In this document: positions 36,774 through 45,129 of the stretch, piece after piece | How the letters are laid out: every line of letters begins with the position of its first letter | Numbering within the stretch: the first letter of the stretch is position 1 | Assembly: GCF_000802205.1 (NCBI RefSeq) | Contig: NZ_CP012850.1 | Coordinates: 62,001 to 126,000, forward strand | Direction of reading: 5' to 3' | Length of the DNA: 64,000 nucleotides | Source of the DNA: Candidatus Nitrosocosmicus oleophilus | GTDB taxonomy: Archaea > Thermoproteota > Nitrososphaeria > Nitrososphaerales > Nitrososphaeraceae | Made by a program: the position numbers and the translations under genes | Notes under the pieces: generated by a model | Databases searched by the model: none | Seen by the model: the letters and a program-made list of their open reading frames with translations, nothing else | Told to the model about the DNA's origin: nothing

Positions 36774-37313
36774 CTAAGATTTCTCAAAGGCTTGAATTAA
36801 AGTTTGTATATCGAGCTTATGCATTTGAAGCATTGCTTTCATCACCCTTTGTGATTTTACTTGATCCTTATCTTGTATCATTTTAAATAGAACCTTGGGT
36901 ACAATCTGCCAAGAAACACCATATTTGTCCTTGAGCCAACCACATTGCTGTGCGTTCTTGTCACCGCCTTCCGACAGTTTATCCCAATAGTAGTCCAGTT
37001 CTTCTTGAGTGTCACATAGCACTTGAAATGAAATGGCTTCGTTGAATTTGAACACTGGACCACCATTAAGGGCCATAAATTTTTGATTTTCTATATCAAA
37101 GTCTACTGTCATCACAGTACCTTCTTCCATTCTGTGAATTTCATATCCTTCTTTTCCATATCTGGTAACTTGACCTATTTTTGAGTTTCTAAAAATTGAG
37201 ACATAATAATTAGCTGCTTGTTCAGCTTGATTATCAAACCAAAGAAACGGAGTAATTTTCTGTATATGGGTTGGTTTCTCTTCATCTGTTTTTGATATAT
37301 TTGAGTCATTCAT
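36774..37313 (-). CDS. VOC-family (PhnB-like) protein
   Basis: The 179-residue protein (Met 37313; an upstream Met at 37370 only adds a hydrophobic, probably untranslated stretch) has the PhnB/VOC fold with two beta-alpha-beta-beta-beta halves: ITPFLWFDNQAEQAANYYVSIF, TVDFDIENQKFMALNGGP, and QCGWLKDKYGVSWQIVPKVL. Family members are often annotated as 3-demethylubiquinone methyltransferase-like, but that activity is not supported. It is a soluble single-gene protein of unknown substrate. Confidence 0.85.
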   Translation of the reverse strand: MNDSNISKTDEEKPTHIQKITPFLWFDNQAEQAANYYVSIFRNSKIGQVTRYGKEGYEIHRMEEGTVMTVDFDIENQKFMALNGGPVFKFNEAISFQVLCDTQEELDYYWDKLSEGGDKNAQQCGWLKDKYGVSWQIVPKVLFKMIQDKDQVKSQRVMKAMLQMHKLDIQTLIQAFEKS

Positions 37314-37656
37314 GAAGAAAGATATAAGTTGAAAATATAAAAGTGTGCAAGGGATCAAAAGTATAGTCACAGCTCTATTTTAAAGACATAAAAAGAGAGG
37401 CATTACGAATGCAATTTATGTTCCATATTAACATAGGATTCGTTCTAAAAACATCATTAAAGGAATAGGATATCCTATTAAACCAGTAAAGTAGCTAATT
37501 TTTTGCCCCTAATCTCTTCACCCATATCTCAACAAAGCGGACTTGACGTGGATGATAGTTCTTTACTAGAATCTAATCCTACCTCCCAATAATATTTGAT
37601 GCTGAATTCATTATACTATAGTAAATAATTAATTAGCTTGATTCTAACTACTCTGT
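37314..37656. other. Intergenic spacer
   Basis: About 340 bp between divergent genes; a TACTATAGTA palindrome is near 37613. No gene was recognised. Confidence 0.35.
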
Positions 37657-37959
37657 ATGTCTGATAACCCCATGCGGATGAGGGAATTTATGGATGCCAA
37701 TTCGCCTTTTATTTATTTTTTCTTTGAAGGTTTAACGCATGAATTAATAATCGATTTTGACAAGGAGATCTTGGTTCTTCGTCCATCTAATGATGATAGA
37801 AAAGCCCATCGTAATGAATTTGAAAAATCAGGTGGTAACCTTTTGTATCTTAATTTTTTACATGATGCAAAAGAAAAGTCGATTACAATAACAGATCAAA
37901 ATGGTATAGAAGTTATTTACTTTAACTATCTTAGCTATTTTAAACATGGAAGGCTCTAA
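37657..37959 (+). CDS. Hypothetical protein
   Basis: The 100-residue protein, DNPMRMREFMDANSPFIYFF to FNYLSYFKHGRL, has no signal peptide and no motif I recognise. Alternating hydrophobic residues suggest a small alpha/beta domain. A TATA-like stretch precedes it and codon use looks normal, so it is probably real. Confidence 0.5.
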   Translation: MSDNPMRMREFMDANSPFIYFFFEGLTHELIIDFDKEILVLRPSNDDRKAHRNEFEKSGGNLLYLNFLHDAKEKSITITDQNGIEVIYFNYLSYFKHGRL

Positions 37960-38589
37960 TCAATATCCAACTCTGTCTGATTTACATTTATTTAAAGATA
38001 TAAAATTAGCCTAGAGTAACGACTAATTATTTAATTTACTTTATTTTATTCCTGCGATTCAACTACAATATAACTGAGTCCCACATTGACTCCCATCTTA
38101 ATGCCTCAATAAACTCCAATGAATATAAGAACGAGAAGATTTTTACCTTGTTTGATTTATGGCATTATGAAATTGAGTTTTATGTAAATTCTTTGACATT
38201 TTGATTTTATCCTTGAATAGTTTAACCAAAAACATTCTTTCTACTAGATTATGCCATTAAATCCATAAGAATTGAGTTAAATCAAAAATTAAATTTCAAA
38301 AAGTTTTTTAATATGTTCAACTATATTCAAACTACCGACAATTTCTCCCTATAAGGTCTTGCGTTCTACATGTAAGACCTTATTAAAATTTCATACTATA
38401 GGCCAGGAAAAAAGACGTTGATAAATTTCAATTACGAGTACAAGATAAATATTCCCGCCGGTCAATCGATGTAATAAATCAAAAAAGGGAAATCAGTCCA
38501 TTTGACAAGTCTTTACAAAGATAAATGTGACTGCGAGTTTACAGAACCAAAGCAAAAATGTTTGAAAAATTTCATAAATACGGTTTGCC
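37960..38589. other. Intergenic spacer
   Basis: About 630 bp between convergent genes with no recognisable gene. The sequence GGTCTTGCG...CGTTCTACATGTAAGACC near 38353-38377 forms a short imperfect hairpin. Confidence 0.35.
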
Positions 38590-39486
38590 TCATAACAAAC
38601 CTGCCACTATACAGGATACAAAATTTTTTGCAATAGATCCGCTAGGATCCAGATTTGGATTATAGATGGTTATTGTCATTCCAATTGCCTTTTGAGACGA
38701 AATGAGGATTTTTAGAAGGTAGGATAATTCGGAAAATTCTAACCCGCCATTACCCAATCTATAATCAACGGCTGGCATTATTCTGTCATCCAATACATCG
38801 GCATCTAAGTGAATCCAAAAACCAGACAAATTCTCTCTCGTTAGAAAATTTGAAACTGCCAGAGAGGCGGCTTTTTTAATTCCTAAATTTCGTACATCAG
38901 ATAGATCTAATACCCGCATATTGGTATTTCTTATATCGTTACTTCCGTAACTCTTTGATTGTTCAGCATCACGATATCCAAATACTACGATATCCTTATC
39001 CAAAACAAGTGGTTTTAGACCTTCAATATTAGAAAGAACATCTGGTCCTCTGCCTGACACAAAAGATAATTCCATATCAGCAACTTCCCCAGTCGTTGAG
39101 GCCAGAGGTTGATAAAAATCAGAATGTCCATCAATAAAAAACAATCCATATCTTCCAATTTTTCTCAATCCTAAAAGGACGCCAATGAGAATGCTGCAAT
39201 CACCTCCAAGAACGATCGTAAAATTCTTCTTTTCTGTTTCAATATTTACTATTTTAGAAAGATCTTTTGAAAATAACGCAATAGAAGCACCATTCAACAA
39301 ATGTGTGATTGGGTCTCGTTTAGGATCGTAGTACATTGATGGTTGAACACGGCCCGCAAAAGTTGCATTCAATCTATCCATTAACCCTGCTTTCTTCAAT
39401 GCTTTTGGGAGATTTTGTACTCCCGAATTTCGTAATCCAAGGATTGAAGGGGCATCTATTATTACATATCTTGATCCTTTGGCCAA
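38590..39486 (-). CDS. Arginase/agmatinase-family (ureohydrolase) protein
   Basis: The 298-residue protein has ureohydrolase motifs: VLGGDCSIL, FFIDGHSDFYQP and WIHLDADVLDD. Four aspartates and one histidine of the two-manganese centre are present (D-x-H-x-D and D-x-D), but the first histidine (GGDHS in classic arginases) is Cys. That variant is known in some arginase-like clades. The substrate is uncertain: arginine, agmatine, formiminoglutamate or another guanidine compound. It is cytoplasmic and has no operon partner. Confidence 0.82.
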   Translation of the reverse strand: MAKGSRYVIIDAPSILGLRNSGVQNLPKALKKAGLMDRLNATFAGRVQPSMYYDPKRDPITHLLNGASIALFSKDLSKIVNIETEKKNFTIVLGGDCSILIGVLLGLRKIGRYGLFFIDGHSDFYQPLASTTGEVADMELSFVSGRGPDVLSNIEGLKPLVLDKDIVVFGYRDAEQSKSYGSNDIRNTNMRVLDLSDVRNLGIKKAASLAVSNFLTRENLSGFWIHLDADVLDDRIMPAVDYRLGNGGLEFSELSYLLKILISSQKAIGMTITIYNPNLDPSGSIAKNFVSCIVAGLL

Positions 39487-39724
39487 TCTAGATCATAAAC
39501 CATGAAGTTATTTTTTAGGTTATGCATAATTTTTGATTAGATGGAATCAGATCTTGTTTATGTATAAATTTCAAAAAACAGTTGCTACATATAAAATAGG
39601 AAAATTGATAATAATCTTCTAGAGTTGAAAGAAAATTCTATGGGTATTAGATTCATAAAGATACATCTGTTATATTTGAAGTATCAAATGACTATATAGA
39701 ACAAAAGGAGGAGGAGAAGATTAT

Positions 39725-40165
39725 TTAGCTTTGTGCTAATGCGTTACTTCCTGTGTTTTCTTGACTCTGGACGTTAATGTTGTTACCAGAGCCGATTGTG
39801 TCTCCACCAGATACTACTTGGCTGTTTTGGTTAGAGGACTGAGATTGACTGATACCTTGTTCTGCAGAGTTTCCACCCTGTCCACCTTGTGCTAATGCAT
39901 TGTTTCCACTATTCTTTTGGTGTTGGAAGCTGACATTGTTGCATGAGATAAAGGTTGTTACACCTGATACACATTGTGCATTTTGGTTTGATGATTGTGA
40001 TTGATCTATGGACTGTTTTGCTTTATTTTTCTTGTTGTGTGTGGCTAAAGCATCATCTACGTTTAGCATTGGACTGACAAATAGGGCTAATGCTACCACT
40101 ATTGCAATGGATGCGACAAAGAGTTTTTGGTTTTTGTTTTTGTTGTGAATATTTGTTTTATTCAT
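39725..40165 (-). CDS. Secreted Q/N-rich two-repeat protein, copy 2
   Basis: This is nearly identical to the protein at 5765: the same basic N-terminus (NKTNIHNKNKNQ), signal segment, first repeat with the cysteine pair (QCVSG, SCNN), and second repeat ending QENTGSNALAQS. By eye I count about a dozen base differences over about 440 bp plus a small indel in the Asn/Lys run. An upstream Met at 40213 is not conserved, so the start at 40165 is preferred. The promoter and palindrome are copied too. Recent duplication or gene conversion is likely. Confidence 0.8.
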   Translation of the reverse strand: MNKTNIHNKNKNQKLFVASIAIVVALALFVSPMLNVDDALATHNKKNKAKQSIDQSQSSNQNAQCVSGVTTFISCNNVSFQHQKNSGNNALAQGGQGGNSAEQGISQSQSSNQNSQVVSGGDTIGSGNNINVQSQENTGSNALAQS

Positions 40166-40499
40166 AGATTTGATACTGTAGAAAAATATATGGCATTTGC
40201 TAACTGATTGCAATACTCTAATATTCTAGCAGTTTTAGAATTAGACTAAAAGGAGCATCTCAATGGAAAATAATTAATCAATTTTTTCTAAATTGCGAAC
40301 AATTATCTAATCTTAGATTGGTGGATTATTGTCTAGCTGTTTATTATGTTTTTTCCACCCCTCAAATTTAATTAATTACACTATGTTCGATGGTTCTGTT
40401 TGATGACACTGATAGATTATTTAACGCATGGCTTGAGTAGAGCGGTTAATTCCTGATTTTACCAAAACTTTTAAGAAGCATCAAATCTCAAAAATAACC
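40166..40499. other. Intergenic spacer
   Basis: About 330 bp; it holds the palindrome at 40223-40241. Homology with the 5765 locus ends just beyond that palindrome. Confidence 0.5.
40223..40241. promoter_or_regulatory. Inverted-repeat candidate operator, second copy
   Basis: Identical 19-bp core to 6270-6288, at the same distance (about 58 bp) from the start of the paralogous gene. Confidence 0.55.
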
Positions 40500-40670
40500 A
40501 TGGTCAGAAATTTAATACCCACTTGTAGTAAATGTGGTAGCTTCGTCAGTGATCACATAGAACCAGAAGTAGAAAAAGAAGGCCAAATTAAAGAAGGAAA
40601 ATATGTTGACAATGTTTGGGTTTGTAATGAATGCCTAAAGAATAAACATCTTGATATGAATACAAAGTAA
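40500..40670 (+). CDS. Small protein with two CxxC pairs (zinc-ribbon-like)
   Basis: A 56-residue frame, PTCSKCGSFV near the start and VWVCNECLKNKH near the end, has two CxxC pairs about 33 residues apart, which suits a single zinc site. A T-rich stretch and an AAGAAGCA sequence precede the ATG. It is too short for the usual ORF cut-off, but the cysteine pattern supports a real gene. The function is unknown; it may be a regulator or an RNA-associated ribbon. Confidence 0.6.
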   Translation: MVRNLIPTCSKCGSFVSDHIEPEVEKEGQIKEGKYVDNVWVCNECLKNKHLDMNTK

Positions 40671-40911
40671 CCGATATGTCACTCCATATGAAAATATGAT
40701 TGATCGGATCTAAATTATTCATTTAGATATTTAGCATAAAGTCAAATAACGTGATAGTATGTAATTTAAATTTGTTTACCAATACTATACACGTCAAGAC
40801 AACCTATATAACGATTGATTAATTCACAATCGCAAAAAGAATATCGTTTTTATGAATAGATAAAAGTTAGTCTGGTGACGCCAGAACTATGACATAAAGT
40901 TATTTGGACGG

Positions 40912-41382
40912 TTAGGCATCATCTTTTCCCAAATCTTTGTCAATTTTTTTCTGTAATTCTCTGTATTTCTTGTATTTCTTGTCCCATTTTGAAAGAATAA
41001 ACCACTGCCTAATCCCTATACCCAGCCACACGATAAATACAATCACAGGAATTAGTGGCAAGTATCTAAATGGAGAGTGAAATCCAGAATTAGAAGTAGA
41101 ACTGGAGCCATCCCCCCAAGAATCATTCCTTGTCCAATTATTGTAGCCACCATCATGAAACGGAAACCCAAATAGCATAAATGTTAACATAAATGCTATC
41201 GGTGGAATAATCATAATGGTTAGTAACATAATAATGAAGAGTTTCTTGGTTTTATTTAGTTGATCAATTATCCCATCCATTATGTAAAAAATACTTGAAT
41301 CTGATCTTGTATTGTTGTTATCAGAATTATCTTTGTTGTTATCAGAATTATCTTTGTTGTTATCGCCGTTTGATTTTTTCAT
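40912..41382 (-). CDS. Membrane protein with Asn/Asp repeat, paired with HTH gene
   Basis: The 156-residue protein starts with a low-complexity (NNKDNSD) run made by a 21-bp tandem repeat at about 41312-41361, then has two hydrophobic segments (LFIIMLLTIMIIPPIAFMLT and YLPLIPVIVFIVWLGIGI) and a Lys-rich cytoplasmic tail. Its ATG overlaps the TAA of the regulator gene upstream (TAATG), so the two are translationally coupled. The pair looks like a small regulator-plus-membrane-sensor operon. The family is not recognised. Confidence 0.6.
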   Translation of the reverse strand: MKKSNGDNNKDNSDNNKDNSDNNNTRSDSSIFYIMDGIIDQLNKTKKLFIIMLLTIMIIPPIAFMLTFMLFGFPFHDGGYNNWTRNDSWGDGSSSTSNSGFHSPFRYLPLIPVIVFIVWLGIGIRQWFILSKWDKKYKKYRELQKKIDKDLGKDDA

Positions 41383-41684
41383 TAATCTCGCCCCTCCTTT
41401 TCATTATTTCTTGGAAATAGTTCTTCATAAGGTGCTAGAATTTCATTCAAAATTAATCTTCCTCTTTCTGAGACCTTGTAGTTGATTATGACCTTGCTAC
41501 CCCAATTTTCTTCCATTCTACTGATCAGTCCTTTTCTAACCATATCATCCAAGATTTCTTTATGTTTAACATTATTCAAACCACAATAACTCATAAGCTT
41601 ACTCTGATTGATTTCACCATATTCACAAAGTTTCAAGAGAATATCCTTCCTGATAAATATTCGATCACGGTATTCATGAACCAC
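41382..41684 (-). CDS. Archaeal winged-helix regulator
   Basis: The 100-residue protein is a single winged helix: RKDILLKLCEYGEINQSKLM, HKEILDDMVRKGLISRM, VIINYKVSERGRLILNEIL. It matches the small archaeal HTH_45-type group. It probably binds DNA as a dimer. The coupled membrane protein downstream may control it. An upstream start is possible, but the ATG at 41684 fits the first helix. Confidence 0.75.
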   Translation of the reverse strand: MVHEYRDRIFIRKDILLKLCEYGEINQSKLMSYCGLNNVKHKEILDDMVRKGLISRMEENWGSKVIINYKVSERGRLILNEILAPYEELFPRNNEKEGRD

Positions 41685-41939
41685 AATGAATCAATTAAAG
41701 AGGGCAAAGTTCTTGATAACAAAATGTTTTCATATGTCCAATTAGGGTATCGTTTGACCATTCTGTAAACATATTCATAGATATGCAGATATTCATCGAA
41801 TAAACATAGTACAACATACAGATTATGTATAAAACCATAGGGGAACAAAGTTACGTCTCAATGGTCCGACATGGTTAATATAATCAAATATTACATTTTC
41901 AGGGTGATAGAATCACAAAAATTAAGAATAGAAAAATCT

Positions 41940-42494
41940 ATGAAAGCTACTGCCACTGTAACATCCGTAACAACAGTAGCAATTATTGCATTTTCAACGC
42001 TACTTGTTTTGTTCTCTGGACCTACCGGCAGTAGCATCACTATGACAGCCTACGCAGAGCAAACAGACACTATCAACCTCACAAAGATAGTCAATGCATC
42101 AAAAGATAAAGTGTGGAATATCATCTCAAATGTGGATAAGAATCCAGACTATTGGCCAATATCGATTGTAAAAAACATTAGCAAATCAGACAACACTGTG
42201 GAAAGAGAAGTTACTGTTCCTGCACCACCCCTCATGGACAACAAGGCTCACCAAATAATATCTCTTATTCCAGATCAATTTACAATTATCGAAAATCAAA
42301 CTCAAGGCGCCGTTACGGGAGTAAAAACTATATCTTTACTACAGGCGGAAAATGATGCCAATAAGACCGAAGTTAGCATAGTTTGGAATCTAGACTTGTC
42401 TAAAATACCTGGCATTGGAAAGGGATTCGCAAAAGACGGCATAAGTAAATCTGTAGATGAAGCACTAAACAAGATTGCGGATGATTCTAAATAA
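41940..42494 (+). CDS. Exported SRPBCC-family protein
   Basis: From Met 41940 the protein has 184 residues: a signal peptide (VTTVAIIAFSTLLVLFSG, ending around TAYAEQ) and a START/SRPBCC domain (IVNASKDKVWNIISNVDKNP, WPISIVKNISKSDN, REVTVPAPPLM, VSIVWNLDLSKIPGIGKGFA, C-terminal helix). The frame also runs upstream to 41871, but that adds a non-signal stretch. An extracytoplasmic helix-grip domain is unusual and may bind a lipid or polyketide-like ligand outside the cell. It is a single gene. Confidence 0.72.
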   Translation: MKATATVTSVTTVAIIAFSTLLVLFSGPTGSSITMTAYAEQTDTINLTKIVNASKDKVWNIISNVDKNPDYWPISIVKNISKSDNTVEREVTVPAPPLMDNKAHQIISLIPDQFTIIENQTQGAVTGVKTISLLQAENDANKTEVSIVWNLDLSKIPGIGKGFAKDGISKSVDEALNKIADDSK

Positions 42495-42826
42495 ACAAAA
42501 AGGGAATGTTCGGAAAGTAATAAGTAGGAATTGGTACCACCTTTTGACGTCAGAATTGGAAATACTTGCCCATCAATAAGTATTTGGATTTTTTATATTA
42601 CCGCTCAGCAAGGCAGAATTTTATGATTTTCTAATCACTATTTTTAATTATTTGTATCTTTTGGATTTTGGCTTGAATTAAAAAAAGATCTCTACTTTAG
42701 TGTTCCTTATGTACAAAACAATTTTTGATATATAATAGATAGTGGGACAATAGTTCATTGGATTTGAAGTGAATATATCATTAGAACTTCATGTGACAAA
42801 TACATCAAGATGGAATTAATTATAGA
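42495..42826. other. Intergenic spacer
   Basis: About 330 bp between same-strand genes; no gene or repeat was recognised. Confidence 0.35.
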
Positions 42827-43459
42827 ATGAAAAGAAATAATCATAGTATTGTACAAGTTTGTAAAGAAAATGAAGTTAATGCATTTATACCAACGAATAC
42901 AGCTTTATCTTTGTATATGCCAATGCCAACCCAAGGAGCAACAAAAATTAGCAAAATAATGACTAAAAAACTCGAAACTGTCGGATCTACCTCGTCTGCA
43001 CAGGAAGTCGCCATAAAGATGAGGGATAAACAGGTTAGTTCAATTGTAGTAATGGATGATAGATTTGGGATACCTCTAGGAATTGTCACAGAGAGAGACC
43101 TTGCAAGAAAAGTATGTGTTACTGACAAGAATAGTACTCAATTATTAGCAAGCCAAGTAATGTCGTTTCCTCTAATTACTGTGAATGCTGATTTATCATC
43201 TTCAGATGCAGCAGATTTGATGTTAAAGAACAAGGTAAGACATTTACTCGTCATATCTAAAGATTCAAAACAAACGATGGATAATGATGAGGCGCTAGAA
43301 AATAAAGATCTCATAAGACCTGTTGGTATAATTACTACAACAGATTTTATAAAATTTAGTCTAACCTCTGATACGGATTCGGATAAAGATGCAAATGAAG
43401 ATAAGAAAACTGAGGATATTTTAGAATATTATAGAAATGACTCGAATCATTCAGATTAA
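42827..43459 (+). CDS. Two-CBS-domain protein
   Basis: The 210-residue protein has two CBS domains: KIMTKKLETVGSTSSAQEVA with VVMDDRFGIPLGIVTERDLA (about 45-100), and VMSFPLITVNADLSSSDAAD with RPVGIITTTDFIKF (about 110-185). A poorly conserved N-terminal stretch of 40 residues and an acidic tail (SDTDSDKDANEDKKTEDI) flank them. Paired CBS domains form a Bateman module that binds adenosine nucleotides; the partner protein is unknown. It is a single cytoplasmic gene. Confidence 0.85.
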   Translation: MKRNNHSIVQVCKENEVNAFIPTNTALSLYMPMPTQGATKISKIMTKKLETVGSTSSAQEVAIKMRDKQVSSIVVMDDRFGIPLGIVTERDLARKVCVTDKNSTQLLASQVMSFPLITVNADLSSSDAADLMLKNKVRHLLVISKDSKQTMDNDEALENKDLIRPVGIITTTDFIKFSLTSDTDSDKDANEDKKTEDILEYYRNDSNHSD

Positions 43460-43571
43460 ATCTCTTGAGTGACTATATGGTGAACAAAATAATTTATCAA
43501 CTAAAATCTGTTTACATTAATCCCACAGATAGACTCATTCAATTTCTTTTATATATGATCATATAATTAAT

Positions 43572-43811
43572 ATGCCATTGTCAGGGAATAACAGAGAAAT
43601 TATCAAAATTGGGTCAACAGTAAGAGTGATAAAAAAAAGCGACCAAAAGACAGGAAAAATAAGTGAAGGAGTAGTAAGAGAAATATTGACCAAATCCAAA
43701 TTTCATCCCCATAGAATCAAAGTAATTTTAGAAGATGGAATAACGGGTAGAGTTAAGGAGGTAGTCAACGTATCAATTAAGAAGGACACATCAAAAGAAA
43801 AACTCCTCTAA
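43572..43811 (+). CDS. YwbE-like (DUF2196) protein
   Basis: The 79-residue protein matches the short YwbE family well: IKIGSTVRVIKKSDQKTG, SEGVVREILTKSKFHPHRIK, VILEDGITGRVKEV. The family is widespread and of unknown function, with a KOW-like barrel shape. A Lys-rich C-terminal tail follows. The ATG is close to a TATA-like ATATATGATCATAT stretch. Confidence 0.82.
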   Translation: MPLSGNNREIIKIGSTVRVIKKSDQKTGKISEGVVREILTKSKFHPHRIKVILEDGITGRVKEVVNVSIKKDTSKEKLL

Positions 43812-44158
43812 GAGCAGAAAATTCTCAGATATTATTTGAAAGAGTATAGCCTCTATTCATGGTTGCTATTCTATAATTCCGTTCCTCTATCATAGTAATT
43901 CATCTTCACATAAGTTTTCATATCAAGAAATAGATCGATCCTATCATCATGATAACAAGATAGAAATCTCATTTTGGTTTGTCCTGTATTTTTGGCATCT
44001 ACAAGTACTGCTATGGCATGGTGGCTCAACAAAGTGGTACAGAATAGGCAAAGATGGAAAGAGCACCAAATACATAGAGATGTTTTCCACTAGATCGATA
44101 TCCATTATCATCGGAATTTGTTAAATTCAGTGATCATGTTCTTTTATTATATATTCAA
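43812..44158. other. Intergenic spacer
   Basis: About 350 bp between convergent genes; nothing recognisable. Confidence 0.35.
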
Positions 44159-44620
44159 TTATTTTTTCCCTTGTTCAGCCTCTTGCAAATATTTTTCTAG
44201 TCTTTCTTGAATGGCTTCTTTTGAAATAAGGCTAAAAGACGCAAAAGGTTTCTTTAGTCTTGCCTCCCGAGCCCACAATTCGTACAATCTTCCCTTGATT
44301 CTATTTACATCACTATTTGTTTTTGATTCTTTTAAGACTTTTATAAGAAATGTCAAACCCTCAGAGGTAACAGACAGATGTGATTTAGATAGCACGGCAT
44401 CCTCTTCGATATGAATTAGACCATCATGCTGTAAGTCCTCTAAGAGATTCCACAATTCAAGAATTGTTGGATAGTCATAAACTAAACTTAACTTTAGCAA
44501 TCGCCAGATGTCAATCAAAGTGAATGAAGAGACCTCATCAGATTCTGACGCCTTTTCTGTCGATTTTACATATCCTAAGTGAAATAATATCCACATCCGA
44601 ACGAATTCATAATTCTTCAT
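44159..44620 (-). CDS. Hypothetical winged-helix-like protein
   Basis: The 153-residue protein is mostly helical: KNYEFVRMWILFHLGYV, TLIDIWRLLKLSLVYDY, ILELWNLLEDLQHDGLIHIE, VTSEGLTFLIKVLKES and a charged C-terminal helix. The middle part resembles a winged helix. No catalytic motif or signal peptide is present. A palindrome at 44934 lies about 310 bp upstream of its start and may or may not belong to it. Confidence 0.5.
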   Translation of the reverse strand: MKNYEFVRMWILFHLGYVKSTEKASESDEVSSFTLIDIWRLLKLSLVYDYPTILELWNLLEDLQHDGLIHIEEDAVLSKSHLSVTSEGLTFLIKVLKESKTNSDVNRIKGRLYELWAREARLKKPFASFSLISKEAIQERLEKYLQEAEQGKK

Positions 44621-45129
44621 TTTTATAAACTACACTACCTTCTATTCTAACACTTTTTATTCAAAAACTTTCCAAACTTATGTGACTACAATTCAAAAAT
44701 CAAGAATGATGAGCAGGATTTTACCATATCTATTCCTGTAATTAGATGCAAGTATGATATAGAGTATAGCTATGTTCTTTTTTGAGTAAATTACTTAGAA
44801 TATACGCTGTTGTTATTGTCACCGGTGTAGTTCTCTATTTCACTATTTTTGGTAATTGTTTTGGACCAGTCCATTTATATCGTTGACATCACATAAAAAA
44901 TGTATTACAATCGCTATCGGATTGCACTAATTAATTCTAGCCGTTTTAGAATTTGGAATTTGAATAAAAAGAGAATATTTGAATAGGAATCTAAGAGGTT
45001 TTTTCATATAATAGAAACAAGAGATTCGATTTATTAACACCAAAACAATAAGATCGATACAAATATCACATACTGGACTTTTTTGATTCAATTCTAATAG
45101 GAAACTTTTTTTTAATTAAACTCTCATTT
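44621..45129. other. Divergent intergenic spacer with a palindrome
   Basis: About 510 bp between divergent genes. It contains the third copy of the ATTCTAGC-type palindrome (44934-44952). Confidence 0.5.
44934..44952. promoter_or_regulatory. Inverted-repeat candidate operator, third copy
   Basis: ATTCTAGCCGTTTTAGAAT differs by one base from the copies at 6270 and 40223. A nearby TGCACTAATTA resembles the TGCAATACTCTAAT beside the other two. It lies about 180 bp before the MBL-fold gene. Confidence 0.5.
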
